64,000 nt of DNA. Origin: Punctularia strigosozonata HHB-11173 SS5 (Eukaryota; Basidiomycota; Agaricomycetes; Corticiales; Punctulariaceae). Position numbers and translations under genes: made by a program. Shown here piece after piece: positions 33,004-47,797 of this stretch. Location: assembly GCF_000264995.1 (NCBI RefSeq), contig NW_006767445.1:566084-630083 (forward strand), read 5' to 3'. Every line of letters begins with the position of its first letter. Within the stretch, counting starts at the first letter, position 1. The notes under the pieces were generated by a model, which did no database searches, was not told where the DNA came from, and worked only from the letters and a program-made list of their open reading frames with translations.

Positions 33004-33887
33004 TCATACATCGACGTAGATGAGTATGGGCTCCCCGACACCTTCGATCTCGGGGATGACGCATTTGAGATCGAACGCCTTCGCAAGCACGATCTTGAAG
33101 ATCTTCTGTACATTGATTGACGCCGAGGTTGAACAGAAGATCAGTGATGCATGCATCGCCTTCGCGAACCGTTTCGCCTGAAGGGTACGAGTTAGTGATC
33201 GTAACATAATCAGAGGAAGATGAGACATGCCTGCTTCGTGATTTCCTCCTGCTCATCTCGCGGGAAGGTAGCGAAGGTGTCGAACTTGGTACCAATGAGG
33301 AAGGGGATGGCCGTCTGCAGTTTCGATGATATGAGCAACGTGTATACAGCAATCAAGGAAACGCGTACCTTATTGAAGCCTCGTGCCTGCCTATACCACT
33401 CCTTCACCGAGTTGAGCGTCGACTTCCGCGATAGGTCAAACATGAAAAGGATCGCCACCGCGTCATTGCACACGAGTGGTAGCATGTTCACGAATTCGCG
33501 CTGGCCTCCGAGATCCCATATCGAGAACGTGATCGTCGTTCGCCGCACGCTGATGGTCTTCTCCATGAAGTTCACGCCTGTATGGCGTGAGCTAGTCGAT
33601 AGGAGTGAGGACGAAAAATGCGCATACCAAGTGTTTGAATATAATCCTCGTCGAAGCTTCCCTCCACATACTTCACCATTAAGCTCGTCTTCCCGATTTG
33701 CGAATCGCCTACCATCCCCACTTTGATCACCACGCTGCTGCTACACGAACATGTAATCAAAACGTGCGACGTTGGTACCAGTGCGATGTGCGTACTTATT
33801 CTTATCATCGGCAGTATCTACAGCCTGTCCGTTCTGCGCGGCGGTCGATGACCCAGCTGCATTAGATGAAGACGCCAACGCGGACAT
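33004..33887 (-). CDS. spg1: Septum-promoting Ras-like GTPase Spg1/Tem1
   Basis: Small GTPase at the top of the septation initiation / mitotic exit network, acting at spindle poles. After a variable start ([20 protein letters not shown]) an intron leads to [20 protein letters not shown] (P-loop), [19 protein letters not shown] (switch I), [20 protein letters not shown] (DxxG), [39 protein letters not shown] in the guanine-specificity position, [20 protein letters not shown] (SA-like) and [16 protein letters not shown] at the end. There is no C-terminal CAAX, as expected for Spg1. The [20 protein letters not shown] block separates this group from Ras and Rab. Four introns. Confidence 0.96.
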
Positions 33888-35039
33888 GCTCAAGGCGAGG
33901 TGCTCGACTAGTCGTCTTCGACCGGTAGTACTCTGGGCGCTTCAAAACAAGCTTCAAGTCGCGCCTCAGTCGCGTTGATTAGAAGCCGTTACGTGGGAGG
34001 ACCTTGTCCCTGGGACGAGTAATTGGAAGATATGAAGAGATGAAGGGGGTAAAGAAAGGACGCGTTTTGGCTCGCTGGCCGCTCAGGGATGCCCTATAAA
34101 GCTCTGACGGCGCGCTCGGTGACGAGCGGGCCTTTTGCAGTGGCAGAACAGACCCGCGGCTACCAGCGAGTGAAGGCGAGGAGAGGCTTGCTGGGCGCCT
34201 CTGCCACATGTGCCCCGATGAGCACGTGGCAAGGATATTCGTATTTTCGACAGTCGAGGCGAGGCGCTGGTCCTCCACTGTTGTGCACCGCGTCCACATC
34301 CTCCATGCCCGTCCACACCATCGCTGAGAGACGCGCCCTGGTGCCGAAGCCCGATAAGCATAGGAAGCAGAACGCTATCTCCAGATGATTCAGATGAAAC
34401 TTGGAAGTCTTCTTGAAGCTATACCCCCGACTATGACTTCAGCTCGGTCAGCAAGAGGCTGATTGCCATACAGAATGTTCTTCATTCAAACAAGCTCATG
34501 GTATGCTTGTTTTCATCCTGGTATATACGGAACCGGTCTCAATGTCGCCTCAGACAGGTGCTCCGTTGCAATACCAAAAGTCGGACATAGATCGGTTCAT
34601 CCTCGCCGTCGGTCGTAAGCTTCGTCTGAGTCCTTCGTCGCGTTGCGATCCGGCAATATGAGGAATCCGAGGCACGCGACTGGATCCCGGGAACCGCATT
34701 AGGACACCGACTTTTTCTCCCCGCTACACATCAGTCCTTTAACCTCGGGGATTTTCGATAGTAGCTTGACTTAGGCTTAAATGTGGTCACGCGTGGTAGG
34801 TACATCCCGACGTGCTTCCGCTAGTACGACGACTCAGCGGTACGCGTTCCTAGGTTTCTACTCAGACATCATGTTGTCTGGTCTGAGAGACTCCGAGGTT
34901 TCTCGGCTTCACCACATGAGTGCGAAATGATGCAGTGGTCCTGCTCCGGATGTCGGGGGTTCCGAATCGTCTTTAAAAGCGAAGTGGTGGCGGGGATTTG
35001 TTCTTGACAAACCCATCCTTCTGCTCATTCCGCGTCACT
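33888..35039. other. Divergent intergenic region between spg1 and the CDH gene
   Basis: About 1.15 kb. It carries the CDH promoter, with a TTTAAAAG box at 34972-34979. No gene is supported in it. Confidence 0.4.
34972..34979 (+). promoter_or_regulatory. TATA-like box of the CDH gene
   Basis: TTTAAAAG about 60 bases upstream of the ATG at 35040. Confidence 0.35.
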
Positions 35040-37798
<2,759 letters not shown>

Positions 37799-38111
37799 GC
37801 GAGCGATACCAAGCTATTACTCGTATCGTATCGCTGGGTTCATCTGTACTTTTAGTTAGTCAACAACCACAAAAGCATCGTTCGTACTTCAGCTGTGCGC
37901 GACTTTGGCTACGCACTGCGGGTTTCAGCAGCACGTACAAATTCGCCGAATATCCACCCTCATCCCATTCGAAAGCTGTGCAACGCAACAGCGCGTTTGG
38001 ACCACGTCACATCCAGATTCCGCTGGCTGCCCCGCATCCTTATAATACTACCGTTCACTTTCTCCTTTTCGCTGGATCGTACATTCCTTTGACCACCCGG
38101 ACACCTCTGGC
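37799..38111. other. Intergenic region
   Basis: About 310 bases between the CDH and mannosyltransferase genes, both plus strand. Nothing specific seen. Confidence 0.35.
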
Positions 38112-39399
38112 ATGCAGCCCCGCTCAAGACCTGCGGGAAACCGCGCCTTGTCCATTATACGCTACGTGATACGCCAACGCACGTTCCAGCTGGTATCCGG
38201 TTTCCTATTGCTATGTTTCATCTATCTCTACCTGTTTGCCGGCGGGTCCAGCACCTACACTCCACCGCATACCGGGCACGACGATGCGGATCCGACGAGG
38301 AACACCATACATGCTAGCATCATAGTGCCGACGTATCATGAACGGGACAACATCCGACCGCTAGTCACCAGAACCTTCGCTGCACTCACCCAACCCACTG
38401 TGACGGAGATTGTCATTGTGGACGACAACTCGAGGGACGGGACTGTGGAGGAGGTGGAGAAGCTGCGGGAGGAGGGCTACAACGTACGAATAATCGTACG
38501 GACGGATGCGAAGGGCCTATCGTCCGCGGTGCTGAAGGGCTTCGAGGAAGCGAGGGGAGGCAGCTTGGTGGTAATGGACGCAGACCTACAACACCCACCG
38601 GAAGCCGTGCAACGTGTCATCGACGCACTGGACGATCCGACCACTCCATTCGCACTCGGAACGCGATATGGTCCAGGAACCCATATGAGCGAGAACTGGC
38701 CTATATATCGCCGGATTATCTCCTGGGGAGCTCGAATCCTCTCTCGGCCCCTCACGACTGCAAGTGACCCTATGACGGGTTTCTTTGGCATCAGGAAAGA
38801 ATTTGTGAGTCCTGTTACCCGTGTCGACGTCACAAGTCTCCCAGCAGACATTATGCACGATGCGGGCGTACCTACGGCACCCGTTGACCGCCTTCATACC
38901 TGGCATAGCCTTATCCGCAGCACACTCGCTGATACCTCCATAGTTCCTTCGCACCGCTCCCATCAACCCCACAGGATTCAAGATTGCCCTCGAATTGCTA
39001 CTGAAAGTACCACTGCCGCCCAATGGCATCGCTGAGGTGCCGTACGACTTTGGCACAAGGACAGTGGGCGAATGTAAGTAGTTACATACTTCATACAGCG
39101 CCAGGATTTGCTTGCTCAGTTGCTCCCCAGCAAAACTTTCCTCCAAAGTCATTCTGCGATATGTCGGCCAGCTAATCAGCTTATACTACTGGTCATGGGG
39201 TCTCATCTTCCCCATCGTCTCCGGGCTCATCGTTGGCTGCGGCATTGTGACGTGCATGTTTGCTTACGACGTATGGTAGGTGCAGGATCCCAGCCCCCTG
39301 GGACATAATACAGGGCTATATCTCATCCTATTCTCTAGGCAAGAGCGCCGATTGAGAGCGCGATACAGCCGAAGGATGAAGCTCAAGTCGGAGGTGTGA
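38112..39399 (+). CDS. Dolichol-phosphate mannosyltransferase-like GT2 protein
   Basis: Predicted ER enzyme that moves mannose from GDP-mannose to dolichol phosphate, the donor for N-glycans, O-mannosylation and GPI anchors. The GT2 domain shows ASIIVPTYHERDNIRPLVTR, EIVIVDDNSRDGTVEEVEKL, VRIIVRTDAKGLSSAVLKGF and SLVVMDADLQHPPEAVQRVI with the DxD-type site, then ALGTRYGPG and SDPMTGFFGIRKEF. After introns near 38805-38942, 39075 and 39277 come INPTGFKIALELLLKV, VPYDFGTRTVGE and a hydrophobic segment ISLYYWSWGLIFPIVSGLIV. An N-terminal helix (LVSGFLLLCFIYLYLFAG) is also present, so the protein looks anchored at both ends. It ends RMKLKSEV. It could be a DPM1 paralogue rather than the main enzyme. 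Confidence 0.82.
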
Positions 39400-39991
39400 A
39401 GCTTTTCATTTCTTGCTTCTTCTTTCTACAGCCATGCATCCCTGCTTTCTCATTCATACTGTAACCCTGCTGTGCGAATGGACGGTCTCATTGGTTGTGC
39501 TTTCTGTTTTGCCTGTAGAGAGCGAGGGCCCGATAGAAGGCGAATAAAACGAATGCATGACCGACCCCAACAATCAAGCCTGCGAATTCACGGTCGACAC
39601 GCTCATGAGATAGCGTCCACACATTGACGAAGCTAGCACGCAGAAGACGAACACGGGCGGACATGAGTCTCAAGTTGCGAGTGGGGACGTGCGCCAAAAG
39701 CGGAAGGGTCTTCGCAGGGATACCACATAGTTATTATTCTATATAATTTATTTCACGCAATGTTTGGAACGCATGTTCTACCCGTCACGAACTGAAGGGC
39801 TGGATCTCAAGCGCTAGCAGTACTGCCTGAGACGGAATACAATGCACGCGAGTATGGTTGTAAGTAGTCGACGTTTCGTGGCGAGAAGTGTCTGGTACCG
39901 TGAGACCCTATGACATAAACTTGCAAGCCACCTGCACATTCCGCCTGTACGCTCACGATCTCCGCATCTTCAAGACCACTCCCAATACAAA
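39400..39991. other. Intergenic region upstream of rpl23
   Basis: About 590 bases. It includes an A/T-rich patch near 39730-39760. No gene supported. Confidence 0.35.
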
Positions 39992-40843
39992 ATGGCCGCT
40001 CAACGAGGTGCGTGCCGTCGTTGCAGAGACACATGCCACAATTCTGACGCTAACATGTCTTGTTCTATCCAGGTTCGTACTGATTCTCGATCCCTCGACA
40101 ATATATGCTCACTTGACCAGGTGGAGGCGCTTCCGGCAACAAGTACCGCATGACCCTGGGTCTGCCCACCGGCGCCGTGCTCAACTGCGCGGACAACAGC
40201 GGAGCCAAGTCGCTCTTCGTCATTGAGCCGTTCGGGACTGGCGCGCACTTGAACAGGTTGCCCGATGCTGGTGTTGGCGACATGGTTGTCGCGTCTGTGA
40301 AGAAGGGAAAGCCTGAGCTCAGGAAAAAGAGTGAGCTTCGATCCTTTGTCGTGTTTCATCCTTCAGTGTGGAGGGCGTCGGATGTCGGGAAGCGGGCGAG
40401 GAGGGAGGAAGATTGGCCGGTTAAGCCAGCGCGGTTGAAAATGTGGCTGATGGTATACGGCGCTTGTGTTGATGGATACGGACGGGGCTCTCGTTTAATA
40501 TCGTCCCTCACTACTTCTGATACTGATTGTTTGTCTACTCTAGCCATGCCCGCCGTCGTCGTCCGCCAACGCAAGGCCTGGCGCCGGCGAGATGGCGTCT
40601 TCCTCTACTTCGAGGACAACGCCGGTGTCATCGTTAACCCCAAGGGTGAAATGAAAGGATCTGCTATCACCGGGCCTGTGGCGAAGGAATGCGTGAGTGA
40701 TCTCTCGTCTCACCCGCCGTTGTTACTCTACCCTCGTCTGCTACCTGTTTGTTTGTCAAGTTCGGACCGCTAACTATACCATATCCTGTTCACAGGCCGA
40801 CCTGTGGCCGCGTATTGCATCAAACGCGGGCACAGTCGTATAA
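39992..40843 (+). CDS. rpl23: 60S ribosomal protein L23 (uL14)
   Basis: Component of the large cytosolic ribosomal subunit near the factor-binding face. A very short first exon encodes MAAQR. After a long first intron (to about 40121) comes [60 protein letters not shown] and GKPELRKK. A second long intron (about 40331-40542) precedes [20 protein letters not shown] and [21 protein letters not shown] third intron (about 40694-40795) precedes [15 protein letters not shown] at the end. Introns longer than the neighbours' are common in ribosomal protein genes. Confidence 0.97.
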
Positions 40844-41055
40844 ACCGTTGTTTTGCTATCCTCTTCTTCTCTACTGTATTCATGGCATGCTCTACGATTC
40901 CACTGCATATGACATGCGTTTCACGATGGGACATTCACATTGCTTCGATGGGAATCGCTCATATCGCACTCGGCCCAGTCGATGTATTGCATCGGCAATG
41001 GTAACATGATCGGCTCGAGGCTGCGAAAGACAAGATCTGCTACGGCAATGGTTTC

Positions 41056-42333
41056 TCACAAGCCTATCCACCGCAGAACGTCTCCGGCGACGTTAGCCAT
41101 GATCCCCTTCCACTCCTTTGCACCGGGTTCATTGCTCGCAGAATGCGCGAGTTCGAAGGGTATCCCTGCGTCACCGCTGGTGCTCACTCCTGGGACAAGA
41201 GGGAATTCGCCTAGAACGGGAATTCCGAGCCCTAATACGGTTTGGCGGAAATGTTCGGGAGAGCCGAAAAGTGGGTGATGAGTCGAGCAAGAGGGACATA
41301 TGAAGTGTGACTGGTTAAGTACTACTCCGGCTACCTAGACGTACATTTGGAGTCAGTAGCAACATCGGCGTGAGGTACAATTCCTCACCGGTACGGACAC
41401 CTTGCGGAACATTGCAATCCCCTTGCGAACGTCGGATAAAGCAACGTCCTGCGGGGTGGATACAATGACCGAACCTGTTACCAGATATCAGTCATGAAGT
41501 GTCTCTGCATAGCGCGTATATGCATACCGTCCACCTGCACAAGCTGGCCCAATGTCAATGGGACATCACCGGTCCCCGGAGGCATATCCACCACCAGGAC
41601 GTCCAGTCCGGGCCCATGCGTATGCGCTTCGTTTCCCGCGTCCGCCCGCCAGTCCACATCGAAAAGGAGCTGTTGGACGGCCTTTTGCACCATCAGTCCA
41701 CGCCAGACGATAGCTGTATCCTCAGACGTGTCTCCTGACGGAGACCTCGGCAGGAGGAACCCCATGGACATGCATGCTAGACCATGATTCACCATAGGTA
41801 TCAGGGCCCCACCTACGCAAACCGACTACATGAGCGATAGTCCTTGAGTCGTGAACAGTAATACGGACCAGCGGTCAAATGAGGTTCTTCACTGCGCTCG
41901 AGTCCCATGAGCTTGGGTACCGACGGTCCAAAGATATCGAGGTCTAGGATGCCGACTCGCAGTCGAGCCTGCTGCGTCGAGGGTCGATGTAATGCAAGCG
42001 CCATGGCGAGATTTACTGGACCAATTGTCAACTTCCCTGAGTTGTCTCTTACGAGGGCGATGTATACCTGCCAATGTGCTTTTCCCAACGCCTCCTTTGC
42101 CACTAGCCACCACCACCACTTTTCGTACATGGGGTATAGCCCGTTTTTGGATGGGACCTCCGCGTCGAGGTATCTGAGGCGCGCCCGGCCCTGCGGACTT
42201 GCGCGGCAATCCCTGGGAGAAGCTGAGCCCTCGTTCAGAAAATACGCAGGAGGGGCAAGCCTACTAAAGGGTTTTCATGTCGAAGCCAGACGGAGGTGGT
42301 GAACAGGCGATGTTGGAGTCGCGTCCAAGTCAT
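41056..42333 (-). CDS. ind1: Mitochondrial Fe-S scaffold P-loop NTPase Ind1/NUBPL
   Basis: Mrp/Nbp35-family protein that delivers iron-sulfur clusters to respiratory complex I. The first exon from ATG 42333 encodes a mitochondrial presequence ([20 protein letters not shown]); an intron (GTAGGC..CCCAG) joins it to [20 protein letters not shown]. Then [17 protein letters not shown] (Mrp-type P-loop), [69 protein letters not shown] and [18 protein letters not shown]. The last exon has FICPSC, the CxxC cluster-binding motif, and ends DVLRWIGL. The presequence and CxxC separate it from cytosolic Nbp35/Cfd1. Divergent from the next gene with 181 bases between starts. Confidence 0.93.
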
Positions 42334-42514
42334 CCTGCTCAATCCTGCGCTCGCGCCCTTCTTGACTCGCGCGGCCTCCTGCTGCAGCCGTCAATCCCCT
42401 CTTCACCTGCTACATTCACCACGCAATGATCACTCGAATACTGGCCTTTTACACCCTCCAGCAATCACTCCGTCAATTAACTCGATTATCTGCGTTATAC
42501 TGAGTACCTAGTCA

Positions 42515-44127
42515 ATGTTCGGAGAGGAAGTGTCGGAGAGCCCGCGCGCTCCCTCGCCTTGGAACAACCTGGTGGCCACCCCTCCCGCCTCTTCGCCGCA
42601 CCTGAAAGCAATAACTGGCGGGGAACTCACGCGGATACCCAAACTGATTCCGGAGGTCGAAGAAGGGAATGTGGAATATAAGTTAAAGCTCTGTACGTCA
42701 AAGATCCCCGTCATCAACGAACTCAGCGCTAAACCTCGTATATCCATATATAAGTGAATCCGACAGCTGCGCGCTTTGCGCGACTCGTCACGCAGCTTAA
42801 GTGGAGGCTCCTTGAAGGCGGCGGCCAAGCATATTACGAACTCGGTGCGCACAAAACTTTGGTTCGGAATCTCTTTGAATGATACTCATGTCGCCGCTTA
42901 GGGGTTGCGGACTCGGGAATGCTCGTGGGTCTCTCCCGCGCCGATCTAGAGGCGTCATTAGAGACGCTTGAAATGATGGCGGGCGAGATTGGTGCGAGCG
43001 TCATCGTCGTAAAAGAGGTTGAGGTGCCGCGTGCCATGGTCGAGATCGCGGAGAAGCTGGCTTTGCGCGAGCGCGACGACTCGGGTACCAGCGTGGAGGA
43101 CGATGGCTGGACTATGATGCGCATGGGTAGCTGGGAGAGCCGCGCCAAGAAGAAGTCCGGCGGTTCGCCACTGCTCGAGGCCGCTTCATCGTGGACGCCG
43201 GGATCAGAACCCGAGTCGGAGGAGGATGTTGTCTATGGTTCAGCCAGCCTTGCGACTATCAAACCGGGAGATTTCGATACGCTGCCTACACTACGACTCG
43301 AGCCTCCCCCGGAGAATGGTGATGCGAATCCCCTATTCTCGATGGATCCAGAATTGGAGGCGACCTCGTCGGAGGTAGACCTTAGCTCCTCTGATGTCGA
43401 CTCGGACGCGCCTTCGTCTCGGCAGTTCGACATCGACCTTGCCATAGCATCGGTGTTCAAGCCTCGGCCGATCCGTCGCCGTGTTCAGGGCACGGACGTT
43501 CAACAGGGTTCGAGGCGAGGCAAGGACAAGGACAGGCCAGCGAAAGTCAAACGTAGGGGCGCGCCGCCTTCGTTAGTGGACTCCTCGACATCCTCCGACC
43601 CTAAAGCTCCGCCCACGAAAGCCGAGGCTAAGGCGCTGAAACGTCGAGCCGCGCGGGACAAGCGTAGAGACGAACGGCGCAAGGCGCTGCTTGGTCAGAA
43701 CGGTGACGTTGTCGATACGCAGGACGCAGTCGGTCCTGCGGCCATTGCGGACACGACGTCATCCGCCAATGCTGCAGACGATCATGCTATACTCGTTCCA
43801 GAACCGATGGTAGATCCTGTTGCGTCGGAGGCACCCTCCCTTGCGGCCCGACTTGACGGTCTGCACGTCTCACATGAGGATGCGCCGATTTTGCCGACCA
43901 GTGATCGCTCACCGAGCTCGATCGACGATGGCAACAAGGAAGACAAGGAAAGCGACCGTAACAGCGGTGGCAGTGGTTGCGAAGCTCCCGCCGGCAGCAA
44001 CGTCAGGGCTTTGAGACACCCCGTTGCAGCAGCATATGAGCCGCGATTGATCGTGGAGGCGCTCGTAGTGCGTAAAATGTCTCTGGAGGAGGGGTTCCTG
44101 GATTTTGAAGGCTTCGAGGTCGTATGA
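42515..44127 (+). CDS. Protein resembling the N-terminal region of GTPBP1/2, without a G domain
   Basis: Exon 1 begins MFGEEVSESPRAPSPWNNLV and reaches IPEVEEGNVEYKLKL. Exon 2 gives VNPTAARFARLVTQLKWRLL, EGGGQAYYELG, and the long last exon (from about 42905) VADSGMLVGLSRADLEASLE, TLEMMAGEIGASVIVVKEVE. These blocks match the segment ahead of the GTPase domain in GTPBP1/GTPBP2-type translational GTPases. Here they lead into a long disordered Ser/Asp/Lys-rich region with basic patches (KDKDRPAKVKRRG, KALKRRAARDKRRDERRKAL), and no P-loop GTPase follows. The C-terminus is RLIVEALVVRKMSLEEGFLD. It might regulate ribosome rescue or mRNA decay; this is inference from the family. Confidence 0.65.
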
Positions 44128-44673
44128 TACTTGTTTGTAACTACGGCCCTCCTGTCGCAGTTGGGCGTTTATACTCACCGTTGCACGCGCTGAGTGCATG
44201 ACCGCTCATTTCACTCTGCCGATATCCGAGTGCGTGATATCTGAAAGCTTGACTGAGCTTCAAATGGATTGGGAATATGTCTCGGAAGCCGCCTCAACCC
44301 GAACGGTCGCACAGTTTGATGAACGTGGGAAGGGGGCGAGCGGACATGACTTCTCCCGCACTCAGGTCCCGTCGAAGAATGATCAAATCGCATCCAACAA
44401 AAGCCCCACATGCCAGCCTCTTTATGCTCCGAACCTCCATGTCTGCGCTACTTTAAGCAACCCTTAGGACACCCTCGTCCAGCTTCTACGCCCTTCTCCG
44501 CCTGCCCAAATATCGTGGAAGAGGCAGGCTTGCTTTGTTCCCGGGGATGCTTGCTCGTTGACCCAGCACGTACGCTACGGAACATCTGAGGTGGTGTGGC
44601 GACCGAGGCAAACGAGCCACAGCATCGCACATAGTTAGCAAGCATTTCCCGTTCTTATCATCTTGCCGGGGGC
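44128..44673. other. Intergenic region
   Basis: About 545 bases between two plus-strand genes. No gene, repeat or RNA recognised. Confidence 0.35.
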
Positions 44674-46727
44674 ATGGAGACCGACGTGTCGGGCTCTTCC
44701 CGCGCGTTGTCTTCACGTTACGGCATAGAGGGCCAGCAATCCCCTGCAAATTCGGATGATCTGGCCGACTTGATTCAAGCTGTATCCGACTCGAGGATCG
44801 TCTCGTATTCGCTTGCTGCCTCCATCGCTTGGCTCTTGTATGACATATTCATCACGTTTCCACAAGAGGTTAGCGGCGTCTCTTGTATACATATCCCAAC
44901 ACGCTGACAGCGTGCTCGCGCCATTTAGTTGACTCTCATTTGGAGGTAGTCCTAATTATATCCGAAGACTCTTCATCGTATCTTATGATCTGTTGAAGGC
45001 GGAAGATGACGGCTCACAAAGCCCTGTACATTGTCACGAGATACTATACCCTGTTGATACTCTTGTGCGCGCACTTTCTCTCCCCCGGGGTTTCGATCTG
45101 ACAAACGATATGCCATAGAATATGTTTCAAATGTACGCCCTGCCTAACAATAAACCGAGTCCACGTCTGACCCTAATACCAGACTCAGTCGACATTCATG
45201 TGAAGACGCGGGTAAGTCCCCCTGTACTGAGATGTGCGACGAACGATTGATCGCGCCTACGTCTTTTTAGACGAGATTGTAAACCTATTTCCATGTCGTG
45301 AAACGCAAGCATGGGTCTGACATGAGGATCAAATCAGTTGTCATGTATATGTTTGGTTCGAAGGCTTCCATACCTCAGTCTTCCCGCTCGCCGCGGGCGA
45401 CCTCATGCTTGCCATGCGGGTCGCAGCCTTATACCGGCACAACGTTAAAGGTCTGTGTACGATCTTTACACTGTTTTTCTGCTGCCCGCTGATAGCTGAT
45501 AAACATGACAGTGCGGCTGCTGATCGCCTACCTATACCTATGTGAGTGAGCAAGCCGACAAACTACCGAGCCCATCTGAGCTAAATCGCATGCCGCGCTA
45601 GCCACCGTATCCGTGCGTCATCCCTTCGATTGCTGCCGTAGACTGGTCCGTCTGAAATGTGTACCAAGGCCTCGATATTCGCGTGGGCGTATAATCTATC
45701 GACGGTGCACCCGTTGGCGGTACCGCCGGAGGTTCCTATTCCCGGCTGTGTCATCACCGCGCCGAAACACTTGTTTGCCGCGGTCGGATGCAGGTGAGGA
45801 GTCTTTCGCAGCATACCTTGCGTTGCTCTGGCAACCAACAGCATCCCACAGCATATGGAACATTATCACAGCGTGTGAGCCGGTTCGGTCTACCCTGTTG
45901 TGTGCGCTCCATTCTGACGCTCGCTTGCTCGGGGAAGGTATGTTGGTCGGCATGACCTTTTACAAGACGCATCAGAACGAAAACGCGAGTCTCGGGTTGA
46001 GCTATCGCGACCGACGGAGATTGATGCCCAACCTGGCGCTCATGGCACGGGATGGGCTTATCTGGTTTACGGTGTACGCATGTTCTGCTATGGCGAGACG
46101 TAGGGTCGTACTAATACATGCACTCTTTCTCTCTCTTCGCAGGGTCATATGTGTGTTTCTTTGTTCATATCCGAAAAGGTGATACCCACCCCGGTACAGG
46201 TGTGCTCGGCTGCACCGTCGCCGTGATGTTCGTGTGGCGGACCAGAACGCTCTCCGGGATCTATTTTGGGTAGGGTTTCTCCGTCTACTTTTCCTGCCGA
46301 CCGGTTTCGTAGCTCATGTTGTCCGAACGTTCAGGTTCCTGCTGAACTCGTACGCGACCGCGGTCAGTGTGACTCTGTTACCCTGCCCGCTCGGATATCA
46401 GACGAACTGAAACGACGGCGTCTTTCTCTCCCCTCCCAGTCGTGCCGGTTGCTCCTTAACCTGAGAGGTTCCATCTGGGGCGCGCCTGGCGTACCGTCCG
46501 ACGTCGATGTGGACCTAGAAGACGTCCCGCTGCCGACGGACCCCGCCAGCCGACGGTGGTTGGATATGCCGCACCCGGAGTTGGATTCACACGAGGGAGC
46601 GCAGGGGAGCGGGACGGGGACGCCGATGCCGAGCAGCGCGTCGAGCGCGCCTGGCGAATTCGAGCTCCCTGCGCTGGACGTGGGTCGGAGAGCAGACGCT
46701 TGGAGTATAGAACTGCAGAATAGATGA
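44674..46727 (+). CDS. DUF6533 multi-span membrane protein
   Basis: Basidiomycete-specific family of about seven-helix membrane proteins of unknown role. Exon 1 begins METDVSGSSRALSSRYGIEG and contains IVSYSLAASIAWLLYDIFIT, followed across an intron by QELTLIWR, the diagnostic W-x-x-Y-D ... E-x-x-x-I-W pattern. Next readable pieces are YIVTRYYTLLILLCAHFLSP, NASLGLSYRDRRRLMPNLAL and MARDGLIWFTV. The soluble tail reads SCRLLLNLRGSIWGAPGVPS, DVDVDLEDVPLPTDPASRRW and ends WSIELQNR. Many short introns are needed between 44870 and 46300 and I could not fix all of them. The family is expanded in Agaricomycetes and often called GPCR-like, without proof. Confidence 0.7.
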
Positions 46728-47019
46728 AAGAAACGAGACTCGCAGGGGGTCGGGAAAAAGTGAGCGGAAAAACGTGCATGATAAATAAAAGGTGGGCGAG
46801 CCCGCCCTCGTCGCGGAAAGTAATTACCGCCCACGTTGTGTCTTGGGAGATCTCTCGGAGCCGTGCCGATCTTTTTCATCTCTGAACCATGTTTTCTCAC
46901 TATTCTGTCCAAAAGTGTTACTCGTACATCACTCCGTGCCCTATTGGCCCCCAACCCCCCCCCCCTTTACCTCATCCTCTTCCCCCTTGCTCTTCCCCTG
47001 GTCGGAACCCGGCGACAGC

Positions 47020-47797
47020 TCAGTTACCGGTAGCGCCGTTGTTGTTGCCAAACGAGTTCTGCGGGTTGGAGAAGCCGTAGTAACCGTTGAACGTCGCGGG
47101 CGCGGCGGCGGTCGGGCTCCTGACCATGTTCGTCGTCGGCATGTGGACCGCCTCGTCCTCGTCGAGCTGGGCGACGTAGCTCGAAGCGATGATGCACCCG
47201 TCTACGCGTTGAAAAAAACAAAAACGAATGGTATTCAGCATGAGCGCGGGCAGGGAATGGGTAAAAAAGCGCGGGAAAAAGTAAAGGGTAATAACACGCA
47301 CAGAGTTCCAGGAGCCAGACGACGACGAGGACGGCGACGACGGCGGCCTTGGTCTGGTGCGTCGCGCCGGATCCTGTGGCGTCCTTGAAGAGGTGGTAGA
47401 GGAAGAAGGCGCCGGTGCCGATGGTGAAGCCCCAGTGGATCCAGAGCGCCTGGGCGTAGATGCCGACGAGGGCGCGCTTGCGCGCGGCGGCGCCGGCGAA
47501 GCCGAGCGCGGAGACGAGGGCGAGGAGGGTGTAGAGCACCGTTTGGGCGATGAGCGCGCCGCGCTGTTGGGGCGAGAGGGCGGCGGGGCGCTGGTGGACG
47601 TGCGCGAGGGTGATCCAGCCGAGGACGGCGATGGCGCCGCCGATGAGGACGCCGAAGGTGCTGGAGGGGGGGTGGAGGTTAGCGGGTGGGACGATGTGTG
47701 TGTGTGGGCTGGGGGAGAGAGAGGGAACGTACGTCATGGCGAACACCCCGAGGCGGACGGGCAGGCAGCAGAGGAACTTGTGGTTGCGGTAGCCCAT
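47020..47797 (-). CDS. Four-helix membrane protein with CCLPVR start (paralogue A)
   Basis: Small membrane protein. MGYRNHKFLCCLPVRLGVFA leads into helix 1, GVLIGGAIAVLGWITLAHV; helix 2 is TVLYTLLALVSALGFAGAA; helix 3 GFTIGTGAFFLYHLFKD; helix 4 AAVVAVLVVVWLLEL. After an intron the tail reads GCIIASSYVAQLDEDEAVHM and ends in Asn/Gly-rich NNNGATGN. The whole plan matches the gene at 61432-62248, including the Cys cluster, LALVS in helix 2, and SSYV-QL in the tail. Vicinal cysteines near the membrane may be palmitoylated (inference). Function unknown. Three introns. Confidence 0.75.

Noticed and set aside
39488-39697. 69-codon frame with a hydrophobic stretch (minus strand)
   Set aside because: Lies in the presumed 3' region of the mannosyltransferase gene, has no family match and no splice-supported extension.
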